From Allopusillimonas soli (GTDB lineage: Bacteria > Pseudomonadota > Gammaproteobacteria > Burkholderiales > Burkholderiaceae_B): 64,000 bases of DNA. Every line of letters starts with the position of its first letter. Within the stretch, counting starts at the first letter, position 1. Below the pieces are notes generated by a model. It ran no database searches, was not told the DNA's origin, and was given only the letters and a program-made list of their open reading frames with translations. Shown here piece after piece: positions 35,554-43,701 of this stretch. A program made the translations under genes and the position numbers. The stretch is taken from contig NZ_SDQC01000006.1 of NCBI RefSeq assembly GCF_004153445.1, positions 62,001 to 126,000 on the forward strand. Reading direction: 5' to 3'.

Positions 35554-36408
35554 ATGCGACTTGGGAATGCACGGGAAAGCAGCAATATCGAGGACAGACG
35601 CGGTCGGCGCCTGCGTGTCGGCAGGCGCGGAGGCATTGGCATCGGCACCATCGTGCTGGCGCTGGTAGCCATGTATTTCGGCGTCGATCCGAACGTTGTT
35701 CTGCAGATGGCCGGCGGCCCGCAGGAAAGCTACGAAACGACCGACGCGGGCGCACCCCCTCCTCCCACTCCTCAGACGCAGTTCGTCTCCAAAGTATTGG
35801 CCGACACCGAAGACACCTGGTCCGCTGTGTTTGAACAACAGGGCTGGGGCGCCTACCGCGCGCCAAAACTGGTGCTGTTTAGCGGTGTAACCCCCACGGC
35901 CTGCGGAACCGGCCAGGCGGCCATGGGCCCCTTCTACTGTCCCGCCGACAGCAAGGTCTATCTGGACGTGAGCTTTTTCCAGCAGATGGCAGAGCAACTG
36001 CATTCTCCAGGAGATTTTGCGCAGGCTTATGTGGTGGCGCATGAAGTGGCCCACCATGTGCAGCACCTGCTTGGCATTACCGATCAGGTCGATCAGGCCC
36101 GCCGGCGCAATCCCCAAGCGGCCAATACCCTGTCGGTGCGAACGGAACTGCAAGCCGACTGCCTGGCCGGCGTGTGGGCCCATCATTCCGACAGCCAGCG
36201 AAACACCCTGGAAGAGGGAGATATCGATGAAGGGCTGACCACCGCAGCCGCCATCGGGGACGATCGCCTGCAGCGGCAATCGCAGGGTTATGTGGTGCCC
36301 GATTCATTCACGCACGGCACATCGGAACAGCGCGTGCGGTGGTTTTCGCAGGGCTACAAATCTGGCGATACCGGCCAATGCGATACCTTTGCCGCATCGT
36401 CGCTCTGA
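35554..36408 (+). CDS. ypfJ: YpfJ-type neutral zinc metallopeptidase
   Basis: This 284-residue protein has a charged N-terminus, one membrane segment (about residues 26-45, GIGIGTIVLALVAMYF), a Pro-rich linker and a metalloprotease domain with HEVAHHVQH (HExxH) and the downstream ELQADCLAGVWAHH motif. This is the usual arrangement of the putative neutral zinc metallopeptidase family (YpfJ). The ATG at 35554 is preceded by AAGGGGAAGG; the longer frame is basic low-complexity leader. The physiological substrate is unknown. Confidence 0.92.
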   Translation: MRLGNARESSNIEDRRGRRLRVGRRGGIGIGTIVLALVAMYFGVDPNVVLQMAGGPQESYETTDAGAPPPPTPQTQFVSKVLADTEDTWSAVFEQQGWGAYRAPKLVLFSGVTPTACGTGQAAMGPFYCPADSKVYLDVSFFQQMAEQLHSPGDFAQAYVVAHEVAHHVQHLLGITDQVDQARRRNPQAANTLSVRTELQADCLAGVWAHHSDSQRNTLEEGDIDEGLTTAAAIGDDRLQRQSQGYVVPDSFTHGTSEQRVRWFSQGYKSGDTGQCDTFAASSL

Positions 36409-36489
36409 CGCTTGACCCGCGACGCCGCCGACGTCGAACGCTGCCTCGGGGTGCCGGCCCCGGCCAGCATCCGTCGAGGCACGAAAGCT

Positions 36490-36855
36490 CTATTGGGCGG
36501 GCCTGACCGGCTCCATGGTGGAGTTGTCCTGGATAGGTGCCTCTGTGCTACCCTGGCTGCCCGAAGATGGCATGCTGGAGGGGGGCATGCTGGAGGGAGA
36601 CATGTCGGAGGACGGCATCGTCGTGGACGGCATGGTCTGGCCGGATGTTGAAGGCGTGGTGTAACCGGTGCCCGAGCTGTTCGTGCCGGCCTGATCTGCG
36701 GGAATCTGCGTCTCGGTAATCTTGAGCGTGGGCTGGATGTCTATTTTCTGGGCTTCGATCCAGGCCTGATGCTCGGCCGCCGTTTCGTGTGCCTGAGCGG
36801 CAAAAGGCGCAGCCATGATGGCAGCGATAATCAGCGATTTGGTGAGCGTTTTCAC
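36490..36855 (-). CDS. Secreted low-complexity Ser/Pro/Met/Thr-rich hypothetical protein
   Basis: This 121-residue protein has a clear signal peptide (MKTLTKSLIIAAIMAAPFAAQA-H). The mature part starts with HETAAEHQAWIEAQ and continues as a low-complexity region with repeated MPS/MPP units (MPSSDMSPSSMPPSSMPSS), rich in Ser, Pro, Thr and Met. I recognise no family. A GGAGCTGC-like ribosome site precedes the ATG at 36855. It may be a periplasmic or cell-surface linker-like protein, and repeated Met could bind copper(I), but that is speculative. It is convergent with the YpfJ gene. Confidence 0.75.
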   Translation of the reverse strand: MKTLTKSLIIAAIMAAPFAAQAHETAAEHQAWIEAQKIDIQPTLKITETQIPADQAGTNSSGTGYTTPSTSGQTMPSTTMPSSDMSPSSMPPSSMPSSGSQGSTEAPIQDNSTMEPVRPAQ

Positions 36856-37236
36856 AGTAGCAGCTCCTTATGGAAGTTTGCCGACACCTCATCGTAGAGG
36901 AAACCACGGCCCTGGCGCAGCCCCAATCGTTTCCGTGCGTCACTGTTTATATCGGGCAATGACTGACTGAACACAAGGGTTATCCCGAATAATCGGCTGC
37001 GCCGCCGCGCGCCGGTCATAGATTGTTTCATGCTCCGGCGGCTGGCATACCGTGTTTGGAGGTCGGCGCGATAATGCGAGCCACAAAATGAGACAGCAAA
37101 AGCCGCGGATGGTTTCATGCTAGAATCCCGTTCTTTGCAGCGCACGCCTACCCCGAATGGTATACTTCCGGGTTCGCAGCACTGCTTTCGGGTAGCAAGG
37201 TCGGTTTCCGGCTTGTTATCCGCAGCACCGCTCAAC
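36856..37236. other. Gene-free stretch upstream of tRNA-His
   Basis: About 380 bases lie between the low-complexity protein and tRNA-His. Frames here look like chance reading frames. An extended -10-like TGCTAGAAT lies near 37118-37126 and a TATACT at 37161-37166; either could drive the tRNA, but no clear -35 partner is spaced correctly. I see no other feature. Confidence 0.5.
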
Positions 37237-37313
37237 GGTGACCGTAGCTCAGTTGGTAGAGTCCCGGATTGTGATTCCGGTTGTCGTGGGTTCGAGCCCC
37301 ATCGGTCACCCCA
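37237..37313 (+). tRNA. tRNA-His (GTG anticodon)
   Basis: This 77-base cloverleaf has acceptor GGTGACC pairing with GGTCACC and the extra 5' G typical of tRNA-His, D-arm TAGCTCAGTTGGTAGAG, anticodon loop TTGTGAT with anticodon GTG, T-arm GTGGGTTCGAGCCCCAT, and an encoded CCA end (37311-37313). All stems pair. It is isolated, with an insertion-sequence remnant just downstream. Confidence 0.97.
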
Positions 37314-37354
37314 GTATTTCTGCAGGTTTCGAGCATTTTCAGAAACTGCTAAAC

Positions 37355-37382
37355 GGTGACATGGCGCCGAATTGGTGACATG
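37355..37382 (+). repeat. Short direct repeats between tRNA-His and the IS remnant
   Basis: GGTGACATG occurs at 37355-37363 and 37374-37382 (19-base period). Just after it, GGGCTCTT occurs at 37396-37403 and 37408-37415. Repeated GGTGACATG blocks resemble the multiple terminal repeats of IS21-type elements, and GGCTCTTC resembles ISL3-type ends. These are probably leftover IS termini. Confidence 0.4.
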
Positions 37383-37449
37383 CACTAATGGGCTCGGGCT
37401 CTTCCCCGGGCTCTTGGCCTTCCCTCACGATCAGGGATCAGCGCACGCT

Positions 37450-37620
37450 TCAAACTCGGTTGATCACACCATTCCAGCCGCATTGAGCCAACACTCGCAT
37501 GCGGTGATTCTCAAAGTTCCCGAACCCATGCGCTCGGCGCGAGCGCATCTCCATCTTCGTGTGGAAGCCCCGGGTAACGCCACTGGATTTAGAAAAGCGC
37601 CACATGCGCATATCGGCTCC
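37450..37620 (-). pseudogene. ISL3-family transposase, C-terminal remnant
   Basis: On the minus strand one frame reads MWRFSKSSGVTRGFHTKMEM, then RSRRAHGFGNFENHRMRVLA and QCGWNGVINRV before a stop (37450-37452). This is the highly conserved C-terminal segment of ISL3/IS204/IS1001/IS1165-type transposases. Upstream of it the frame is interrupted by a stop near 37640, and no N-terminal part is present. Only about 55 codons of a roughly 400-residue transposase survive. Confidence 0.75.
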
Positions 37621-37765
37621 CGCCAATCGGCGTCAGGGCGCAACGCAGGCATGCGCAAGTCGTACCGAGTGTCTATACTTACGTTTTCTCATGATTTGCG
37701 CCTACCCTCGGCGCCACATCCACGCGGCCGGCGAGCCGCCTGCGCACCGCACACCTGAAGCATCA

Positions 37766-38878
37766 ATGCAGCGCATGTTCCTGCCGGCCCTGGCACTGGC
37801 AAGGAATACAAGAAAAGCAATGGCCCTTCGTTTCGAACATGGCGCACGCGACACCCTGCGTACGCTGCATCCGGGTTATTTCGCCATGGTCATGGCCACA
37901 AGCGCCCTGTCTGTCTCCATGTACCGCCATGACGTACCCTTGGCACCCACAGTGCTGCTGGCATTGAACACCGTCTTCTTCGTGGTGCTGGCGGTGGCAT
38001 ATATATGCCGCGCCTGTCGCCACTGGCCGGATTTCCTGGCGGACATCCACAGCCACAGCCGCGGCATGGGCTTCTTCACGCTAGTGGCCGGCACAGCCAC
38101 ATTCGGAACGCAGATTTCGCTGCAGACAAATGCGCTATGGCTGGGCATGGGCCTTTGGGGGCTGTCCGTCGTGCTGTGGATCATCATCAACTATGGCGTA
38201 CTGGCTGTCCTGACAACCAAGGCCGACAAACCATCGCTGGAACATGGATTGAACGGCGCCTGGCTGCTCGTGGTCGTGGCCGTCCAATCGCTGGTCGTGC
38301 TTACGATCGTGCTGCTGGGCCATGGCGCGCTGCCCACGCTGCGGCATGAGTTGGACTTCGCCGCGCTGGCGCTGTGGCTGGGCGGCGGCGCGCTGTACAT
38401 GTGGATCATGACGCTGATTTTCCTGCGCTACACATTCGTGCACATGATGCCCGAGGAGTTGACCCCGCCTTACTGGATCAACATGGGGGCGGTCGCCATT
38501 TCCACATTGGCCGGCGCCCTGCTGGTGGAGCATGCGCCGCTGTCGACAGTGGTGACGGACATTCTCCCCTTTGTAAAGGGATTCGTGGTGTTCTTCTGGG
38601 CCATTGCCAGCTGGTGGATACCCATGCTTGTAGTCCTGAGCTTTTGGCGCCATGTCCGGCGCAGCATTGCGTTCTCCTATGACTCGCTTTACTGGGGCGG
38701 CGTCTTCCCACTGGCCATGTATTCGGTCTGTACCTTCCATCTCGCGCGCATTTTCCAGGTGCCCTTTGCCACAGCCTTGTCCGGTCTATTCATGGTGTTG
38801 GCCGGCATTGCATGGCTGGGCGTCTTCGTAGGCCTGCTCGACAGTCTCATTGCCACCGGCTTTCGAAACCGGCCATGA
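37766..38878 (+). CDS. TDT/SLAC1-family transporter (TehA-like)
   Basis: This 370-residue protein has 10 predicted membrane helices. Family features are LHPGYFAMVMATSALS at helix 1, GMGFFTLVAGTATFG and MPEELTPPYWINMGAVAISTLAG. The fold is that of the tellurite-resistance/dicarboxylate transporter (TDT) group, which includes TehA, the malate permease Mae1 and plant SLAC1 anion channels. Either anion efflux (for example sulfite or nitrate) or dicarboxylate transport is possible. The ATG at 37766 gives a short leader; ATG at 37820 is an alternative. Its upstream region is the IS remnant. Confidence 0.88.
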   Translation: MQRMFLPALALARNTRKAMALRFEHGARDTLRTLHPGYFAMVMATSALSVSMYRHDVPLAPTVLLALNTVFFVVLAVAYICRACRHWPDFLADIHSHSRGMGFFTLVAGTATFGTQISLQTNALWLGMGLWGLSVVLWIIINYGVLAVLTTKADKPSLEHGLNGAWLLVVVAVQSLVVLTIVLLGHGALPTLRHELDFAALALWLGGGALYMWIMTLIFLRYTFVHMMPEELTPPYWINMGAVAISTLAGALLVEHAPLSTVVTDILPFVKGFVVFFWAIASWWIPMLVVLSFWRHVRRSIAFSYDSLYWGGVFPLAMYSVCTFHLARIFQVPFATALSGLFMVLAGIAWLGVFVGLLDSLIATGFRNRP

Positions 38879-39036
38879 TGGCCTGAAGAAACGGCAATCA
38901 TGGCTTGCCGGCCTCCCGCAGCCTGGCATGGGCCTGCCCGTGCGGCAAGCAACCTCCAGCAGGCCACGCACGAAGCCGCATTGCGCAGACCTGTATACTT
39001 AGCGCTGCCGGCATTCTTGCCGCATAGAACGCACTT

Positions 39037-40503
39037 ATGGTCCTGAGCTGGGTTACCTTCCAATATCTGTTCCAGGAATACTGGCCGCACCTGGTTTTCC
39101 TGCTGAGCCTGGTTATAGGCGGCACGGCGGCCGTGCATGCCGCCATGACCAAACAGGACGTGCGCGCGGCCATTGCATGGGTTGGCGTCATCATCATGTC
39201 ACCCCTGCTCGGCCCCCTGTTGTATCTCATTGCAGGCATCAACCGCGTCCGGCACGAGCATATTACCGACCAGCAGAACCGCAACCTGCGGGATTACTTC
39301 AGCAACCCCGACCTGCCCATCGCCACGCCCGAACAGCTGATTTCCCCGCATTTCGAGTCGCTGCGGGTGCTGGGCGACCGCGTCAGCCACTTTCCATTGC
39401 GCAGTGGAAACCAGATCAGCATCCTGCGCGGCGGCGATGAAACGTATCCCGCCATGATCTGCGCCATCGACAGCGCGCAGAAGTCCGTCGCCTTGCAAAC
39501 GTATATTTTCGATGACGACAGCGAGGGGCGAAAAATCGTCGATGCGCTGGCCCGGGCGCACGAGCGCGGGGTACAGGTGCGCGTGCTGATCGATGCCGTA
39601 GGCTCCCGGTACTCCCGTCCCCCGGTCATCCGCCGCTTGCGCCGCAGCGGCATCCCCTGCGCCCTGTTCATGACCAACCCCCTGGGCATGCGCATGCCGT
39701 ACGCCAATCTACGCAGCCACCGCAAGATTCTGGTCATAGACGGCTGCACGGCATTCACCGGCGGCATGAATATACGCGAAGGTTTCGTGACGGCCGTCGC
39801 GGGCAAGGACACGGCATTGGACACGCATTTCCGGGTCGATGGTCCCGTCGTGCTGCAACTGATGTCCGTCTTCGCCCATGACTGGTCGTTCACCACCCGT
39901 GAGGAGCTTCCTCATCTGGACTGGTCCTGCGACATCTGGGGCGCATCGGGACCACGCGTGCCGGCCCGATGCATCCGCTCGGGGCCGGATCGCTATATTG
40001 TGGGCACACACAACATGCTGCTGGGCGCCTTCGCTGTCGCCCGGCGCCACATAAGGATTCAATCGCCCTACTTCCTGCCCGACCAGGTTCTGCTGGGAGC
40101 CCTGAATACCGCCGCGCGGCGCGGCATCACGGTTGATGTGGTGATACCGGGGCGCAACAACCTGCGCCTGGTGAACTATGCCATGACGGCACAGCTCGAC
40201 CAGATCATCCGCAATGGCTGCCGCGTGTGGCGCGCGCGCGGCAACTTCAACCATTCCAAGCTTATTACCATCGACGGCATCTGGTCGTATGTGGGCTCGT
40301 CGAATCTCGACCCGCGCAGCCTCAGGTTGAATTTCGAGCTGGATATGGAAATCTACAGCGAGGACACCGCCGCCGAAATTGAAAGTCTTATCGATGACGA
40401 GATCGCGCAAGCCGACGCCGTCACGCTGGAGTCGCTGGCCGCCATTCCCTTCCGAAAGCGCTTGCGCAATCGCGTCATCTGGCTGGCAAGTCCCTATCTC
40501 TGA
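39037..40503 (+). CDS. cls: Cardiolipin synthase (phospholipase-D family)
   Basis: This 488-residue protein has two N-terminal membrane helices (about residues 11-31 and 45-65) and two phospholipase-D HKD motifs: HRKILVIDGCTAFTGGMN and HSKLITIDGIWSYVGSSNLD. The linker and length match bacterial ClsA-type cardiolipin synthases, which condense two phosphatidylglycerols (or PG and PE) at the inner membrane. Both catalytic His-x-Lys-x4-Asp sets are intact. It is convergent with the TRAP operon that follows. Confidence 0.94.
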   Translation: MVLSWVTFQYLFQEYWPHLVFLLSLVIGGTAAVHAAMTKQDVRAAIAWVGVIIMSPLLGPLLYLIAGINRVRHEHITDQQNRNLRDYFSNPDLPIATPEQLISPHFESLRVLGDRVSHFPLRSGNQISILRGGDETYPAMICAIDSAQKSVALQTYIFDDDSEGRKIVDALARAHERGVQVRVLIDAVGSRYSRPPVIRRLRRSGIPCALFMTNPLGMRMPYANLRSHRKILVIDGCTAFTGGMNIREGFVTAVAGKDTALDTHFRVDGPVVLQLMSVFAHDWSFTTREELPHLDWSCDIWGASGPRVPARCIRSGPDRYIVGTHNMLLGAFAVARRHIRIQSPYFLPDQVLLGALNTAARRGITVDVVIPGRNNLRLVNYAMTAQLDQIIRNGCRVWRARGNFNHSKLITIDGIWSYVGSSNLDPRSLRLNFELDMEIYSEDTAAEIESLIDDEIAQADAVTLESLAAIPFRKRLRNRVIWLASPYL

Positions 40504-40535
40504 ACAAGAGGGCTTGCGCCCGCGACAAATGCGGC

Positions 40536-40564
40536 AAAAGAGAGCCAGCAAAATCGACTCTCTT
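40536..40564 (-). terminator. Likely terminator of the malonate-type operon
   Basis: On the minus strand, a perfect 7-base stem (40564-40558 with 40544-40538) with a 13-base loop runs into a short T tract (40539-40536, TTTT partly within the stem). It lies 55 bases beyond the DctM stop and between convergent operons. The T tract is short, so efficiency is uncertain. Confidence 0.55.
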
Positions 40565-40618
40565 GCCGATGCCCGCCCAAACAAGACCGAACGCCTTGCG
40601 CAGGGCCGGCAAGCGCAC

Positions 40619-41935
40619 CTAAATGGCCGGCCCCATGACCAGCTCCGGCAATATCGTCACAATCTGCGGGAAAATGCACAACAGAACAATGGCGAACAGC
40701 ATCACCAGCACATAGGGCAATGCGCCCCACAATATGTCCTTGGTCGGCACATCCGGCGCAATGGAATTGAGCACGAACAAGTTCAGGCCCACCGGAGGCG
40801 TGATCAGGCCTATCTCCATATTGATGGTCAGCACCACTGCGAACCAGTACGGATCGAACCCCGCTTGCGTGATGATGGGAAACAGCAGCGGCGCGGCCAT
40901 GACAATGATCGCAACAGGAGGCAGGAACATGCCCGCCACCAGCAGGAATACATTGATGATGGCCATGAGCGCCCAGGGGCTGATCTGCAAGGAAGCGATC
41001 GTCGCCGCAAGCGACTGCGTGATGTAGAGCGATGACAGCGCGAAGGCAAACAACTCGGCCGACGCCATGATCATCATGATCATTACGCTTTCACGCATCG
41101 CCGAGCCGAATATGCCCGTGAAATCGCGAATGCGAAACAGCCTGTACACCAGCACCACAACGACCAGTGTCAGCAGTGCACCCGCGCCCGCGGCCTCCGA
41201 CGGCGTTGCCACGCCGCCATACAGCACGAAGAGCATGCCGGTAATGATCAGCAGCAGCGGCAGCACTCGCGGCAGCGTCGCCAATTTTTCTTTCAGCGAA
41301 TAACTCAGCGAGCCCACCTTGAAGCGAAAGCCCTTGCGCCGCGCGTCAAAAAGAGCCCAGGCCATGAACATGGCCGTAAGCATGATGCCGGGCAGCACGC
41401 CCGCCAGGAACAAACGCCCAATGGATGTCTGGGTGGAAATGCCGTAGACAATCATGGTGACGGAGGGTGGTATGAGGATGCCCAGCGTTCCGCCGGCCGC
41501 AATCGATCCGGTCGCTACCGTGTTCGGGTATCCGCGCTTGGTCATCTCGGGTATGCCCATTTTTCCAATGGCAGCGCAGGTGGCAGGACTGGATCCGGTC
41601 ATCCCCGAGAAGATGGCGCATGCACCGATATTGGACAGCACGAGTCCACCCGGCACCTTGTAAAGCCACCGGTCCAGGGCCTTGTACAGATCGCCCCCTG
41701 CCGGCGTGCCTGCCACGATGGCACCCATGAGCACAAACATGGGTATTGCCACATATGCCAGATTGGCAATACCCGCAAACATGGTTTCGGTAATGACGTA
41801 GATTACGTCGGGCCCCATATCGAGAAACAAGCCGGTAATGGCGGCCAGGCCGAGGGCAAACGCAATGGGCATGCCTGTACCCAGCAAAAGGCACAAGCCG
41901 ACAATGATGGAGATGCCTGCAGTCGTGGGGGTCAT
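40619..41935 (-). CDS. TRAP transporter large membrane subunit (DctM family), probable malonate uptake
   Basis: This 438-residue channel subunit has about 12 helices, with FSGMTGSSPATCAAIGKMG, AGGTLGILIPPSVTMIVYG and GLITPPVGLNLFV as family landmarks. It overlaps the small-subunit gene by 4 bases. It ends the operon that also encodes malonyl-CoA synthetase and malonyl-CoA decarboxylase, so malonate (or a methylmalonate-like dicarboxylate) is the best guess for its cargo, as in MatPQM-type systems. Confidence 0.93.
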   Translation of the reverse strand: MTPTTAGISIIVGLCLLLGTGMPIAFALGLAAITGLFLDMGPDVIYVITETMFAGIANLAYVAIPMFVLMGAIVAGTPAGGDLYKALDRWLYKVPGGLVLSNIGACAIFSGMTGSSPATCAAIGKMGIPEMTKRGYPNTVATGSIAAGGTLGILIPPSVTMIVYGISTQTSIGRLFLAGVLPGIMLTAMFMAWALFDARRKGFRFKVGSLSYSLKEKLATLPRVLPLLLIITGMLFVLYGGVATPSEAAGAGALLTLVVVVLVYRLFRIRDFTGIFGSAMRESVMIMMIMASAELFAFALSSLYITQSLAATIASLQISPWALMAIINVFLLVAGMFLPPVAIIVMAAPLLFPIITQAGFDPYWFAVVLTINMEIGLITPPVGLNLFVLNSIAPDVPTKDILWGALPYVLVMLFAIVLLCIFPQIVTILPELVMGPAI

Positions 41936-42423
41936 GGATGCGCTCCCTTGAGCTTGATCATTTCAACGATGTACTGCAAGCTCAGAAGGGCCAGCCCGAC
42001 CAGTACAGGCGTCAGTGGTATCCAGAGCGGATAGGCGGCCACGCTTGGGGTGGTCCAACCCCCGTCGATGGCCTCATAGAGATGGATGCCCGTTGCAATA
42101 GTCATCACAACGCAAAACACCAGGCCGCAGACCGACCCCACCCATTCCATGCGATAACGGGTCAGCGGTTTGACCAAAAGCTGTATGACATCCACGCCCA
42201 CATGCCCCTTCACCAGCAAGACATAGGGTGCCCCGAGAAAAATGGCCGCCGTGGCACTGAAGACCACCGCCTCGGTCTGCCAGATGGTGGCCGCGCGCAA
42301 TATATATCGCATGATGATCATTTCGCATACGACCACCATTGCAAAGGTCAGCAGCAAGGCCGATAGCACACCGCAGGCGCGCGACAGCGTATCAACGCAA
42401 ACGACAAAGCGTCGTAATGACAT
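41932..42423 (-). CDS. TRAP transporter small membrane subunit (DctQ family)
   Basis: This 163-residue protein has four membrane helices. The segments EMIIMRYILRAATIWQTEAVVF and YVLLVKGHVGVDVIQLLVK are typical of DctQ. The ATG at 42423 is chosen; the longer frame adds a non-family leader. It is translationally coupled to the downstream channel subunit and pairs with the receptor upstream. Confidence 0.9.
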   Translation of the reverse strand: MSLRRFVVCVDTLSRACGVLSALLLTFAMVVVCEMIIMRYILRAATIWQTEAVVFSATAAIFLGAPYVLLVKGHVGVDVIQLLVKPLTRYRMEWVGSVCGLVFCVVMTIATGIHLYEAIDGGWTTPSVAAYPLWIPLTPVLVGLALLSLQYIVEMIKLKGAHP

Positions 42424-42558
42424 AGAAGATCCTTGTTCAGGTCCGCAACATGGAGCTGAGTGCGAGAAAGAGGAATGCGGGGGAAAACGCACGACGACAG
42501 GGGCATGCGGGCCGGGAAAGGCGTGCCCCTCGTTGCCGGCGCCGCCCCTGCGCGCAAC

Positions 42559-43551
42559 CTACTTGACTGCCAGCGCCTCGTCCAAAAGCTTCTTGCCGCC
42601 TTTCACGTTCTCGGCAAAGTCCTTGTATGAGGAATCCTCGGCGACCTTCATCCAGGCGGCATAGTCGTCGGCGGACATGGTCACCACCTCCACGCCAGCT
42701 TTCTTGAAGATGTCGACCATCTTCTGCTCGCCCTTGCGTGATTCCGCGTCAAAGTATGCTTCCGCCTTCTTCGCAGCCGCCATGATGGCTTCCTGCTGTT
42801 TGGGTTCAAGGCCGTCATAGACTTTTTTGGACATGATGACCGGCTCATACATGAACCACAGCGCATTCTCGCCAGGCGCGGTCAGGCACTTGACCTGCTC
42901 GTAGATGCGATAGGAGACAAAGCTCGAGTTCGATGTATTTGTCGCATCCAGTACGCCAGTCTGCATGGCGGTGTAAATTTCCGAGGACGGCATGGAGGAT
43001 ATGGAGGCGCCCGCCGCGGCCAGCATCTTTTCGAAGGCGGGGCCCGCCGCGCGTATCACCTGGCCCTTGATCGTATCCGGGCTGGTGATGCATTCCTTCT
43101 TGGAGGCAAAGCCGCCTGCCAGCCAGGCATCGGCAATAACTATGGCGCCCTTGTCCTCTACAAGCTTCTTGATGTCCTGCATGAAGGGCGACTTGTTCAA
43201 CCGTTCGGCATGGTCGTAGTTGCGAACCAGGCCAGGCATAAGCGTGGCGGAGAACTGCGGCACGCGACCCGATGCATAATCCAGCGGGAACGCGGCCATG
43301 TCCAGTTGGCCGCGCGTAATGGCACCCCATTGCTCGGTGGCCTTGTAGAGCGACGAGCCAGGGAACACCTGAATTTTCAGGCCCACATCGGCCTTGGCCA
43401 CCTCTCGGGCGATGATCTGCACCATTTCATCGCGCGGGTCGCCCTGCCCTCCCGGAAACTGGTGAGAAGCACGCAGTGTGGTCTCGGCCGAGGCTGTCCC
43501 CGCAACGGCCAGTACGGCAGCCAGGGCTGCATAGCGAAATACGTTTTGCAT
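42559..43551 (-). CDS. TRAP transporter periplasmic receptor (DctP family), probable malonate-binding protein
   Basis: This 330-residue receptor has a signal peptide (residues 1 to about 21, ending ASA-E), LRASHQFPGGQGDPRDE and SPDTIKGQVIRAAGPAFEKML (substrate-arginine segment), and the EIYTAMQTGVLDATNTS region. AGGAGACAG precedes the ATG at 43551. It sits between the malonyl-CoA synthetase gene and the membrane subunits, so malonate is the inferred ligand. Confidence 0.92.
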   Translation of the reverse strand: MQNVFRYAALAAVLAVAGTASAETTLRASHQFPGGQGDPRDEMVQIIAREVAKADVGLKIQVFPGSSLYKATEQWGAITRGQLDMAAFPLDYASGRVPQFSATLMPGLVRNYDHAERLNKSPFMQDIKKLVEDKGAIVIADAWLAGGFASKKECITSPDTIKGQVIRAAGPAFEKMLAAAGASISSMPSSEIYTAMQTGVLDATNTSNSSFVSYRIYEQVKCLTAPGENALWFMYEPVIMSKKVYDGLEPKQQEAIMAAAKKAEAYFDAESRKGEQKMVDIFKKAGVEVVTMSADDYAAWMKVAEDSSYKDFAENVKGGKKLLDEALAVK

Positions 43552-43701
43552 AGTCTGTCTCCTGAACTTATAAAAATAAAAACTTATGCTGCGTTCGCGG
43601 CCAGGCCGCCCTGTTTTCCCCGTGGATTTTCCTCCTTGTCCATCCGCGATACCCACTACGTTCTGGCGGCGCAGCAAGGCGCCGCCACTCCCCCGCGATG
43701 T

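Noticed and set aside
36852-37385. A 177-codon minus-strand frame crossing tRNA-His.
   Set aside because: It runs through the complete tRNA-His gene and has no ribosome site or recognisable domain.
37314-37765. An intact insertion sequence beside tRNA-His.
   Set aside because: Only a C-terminal transposase fragment and single-sided repeats are present; no second inverted repeat or full frame was found.
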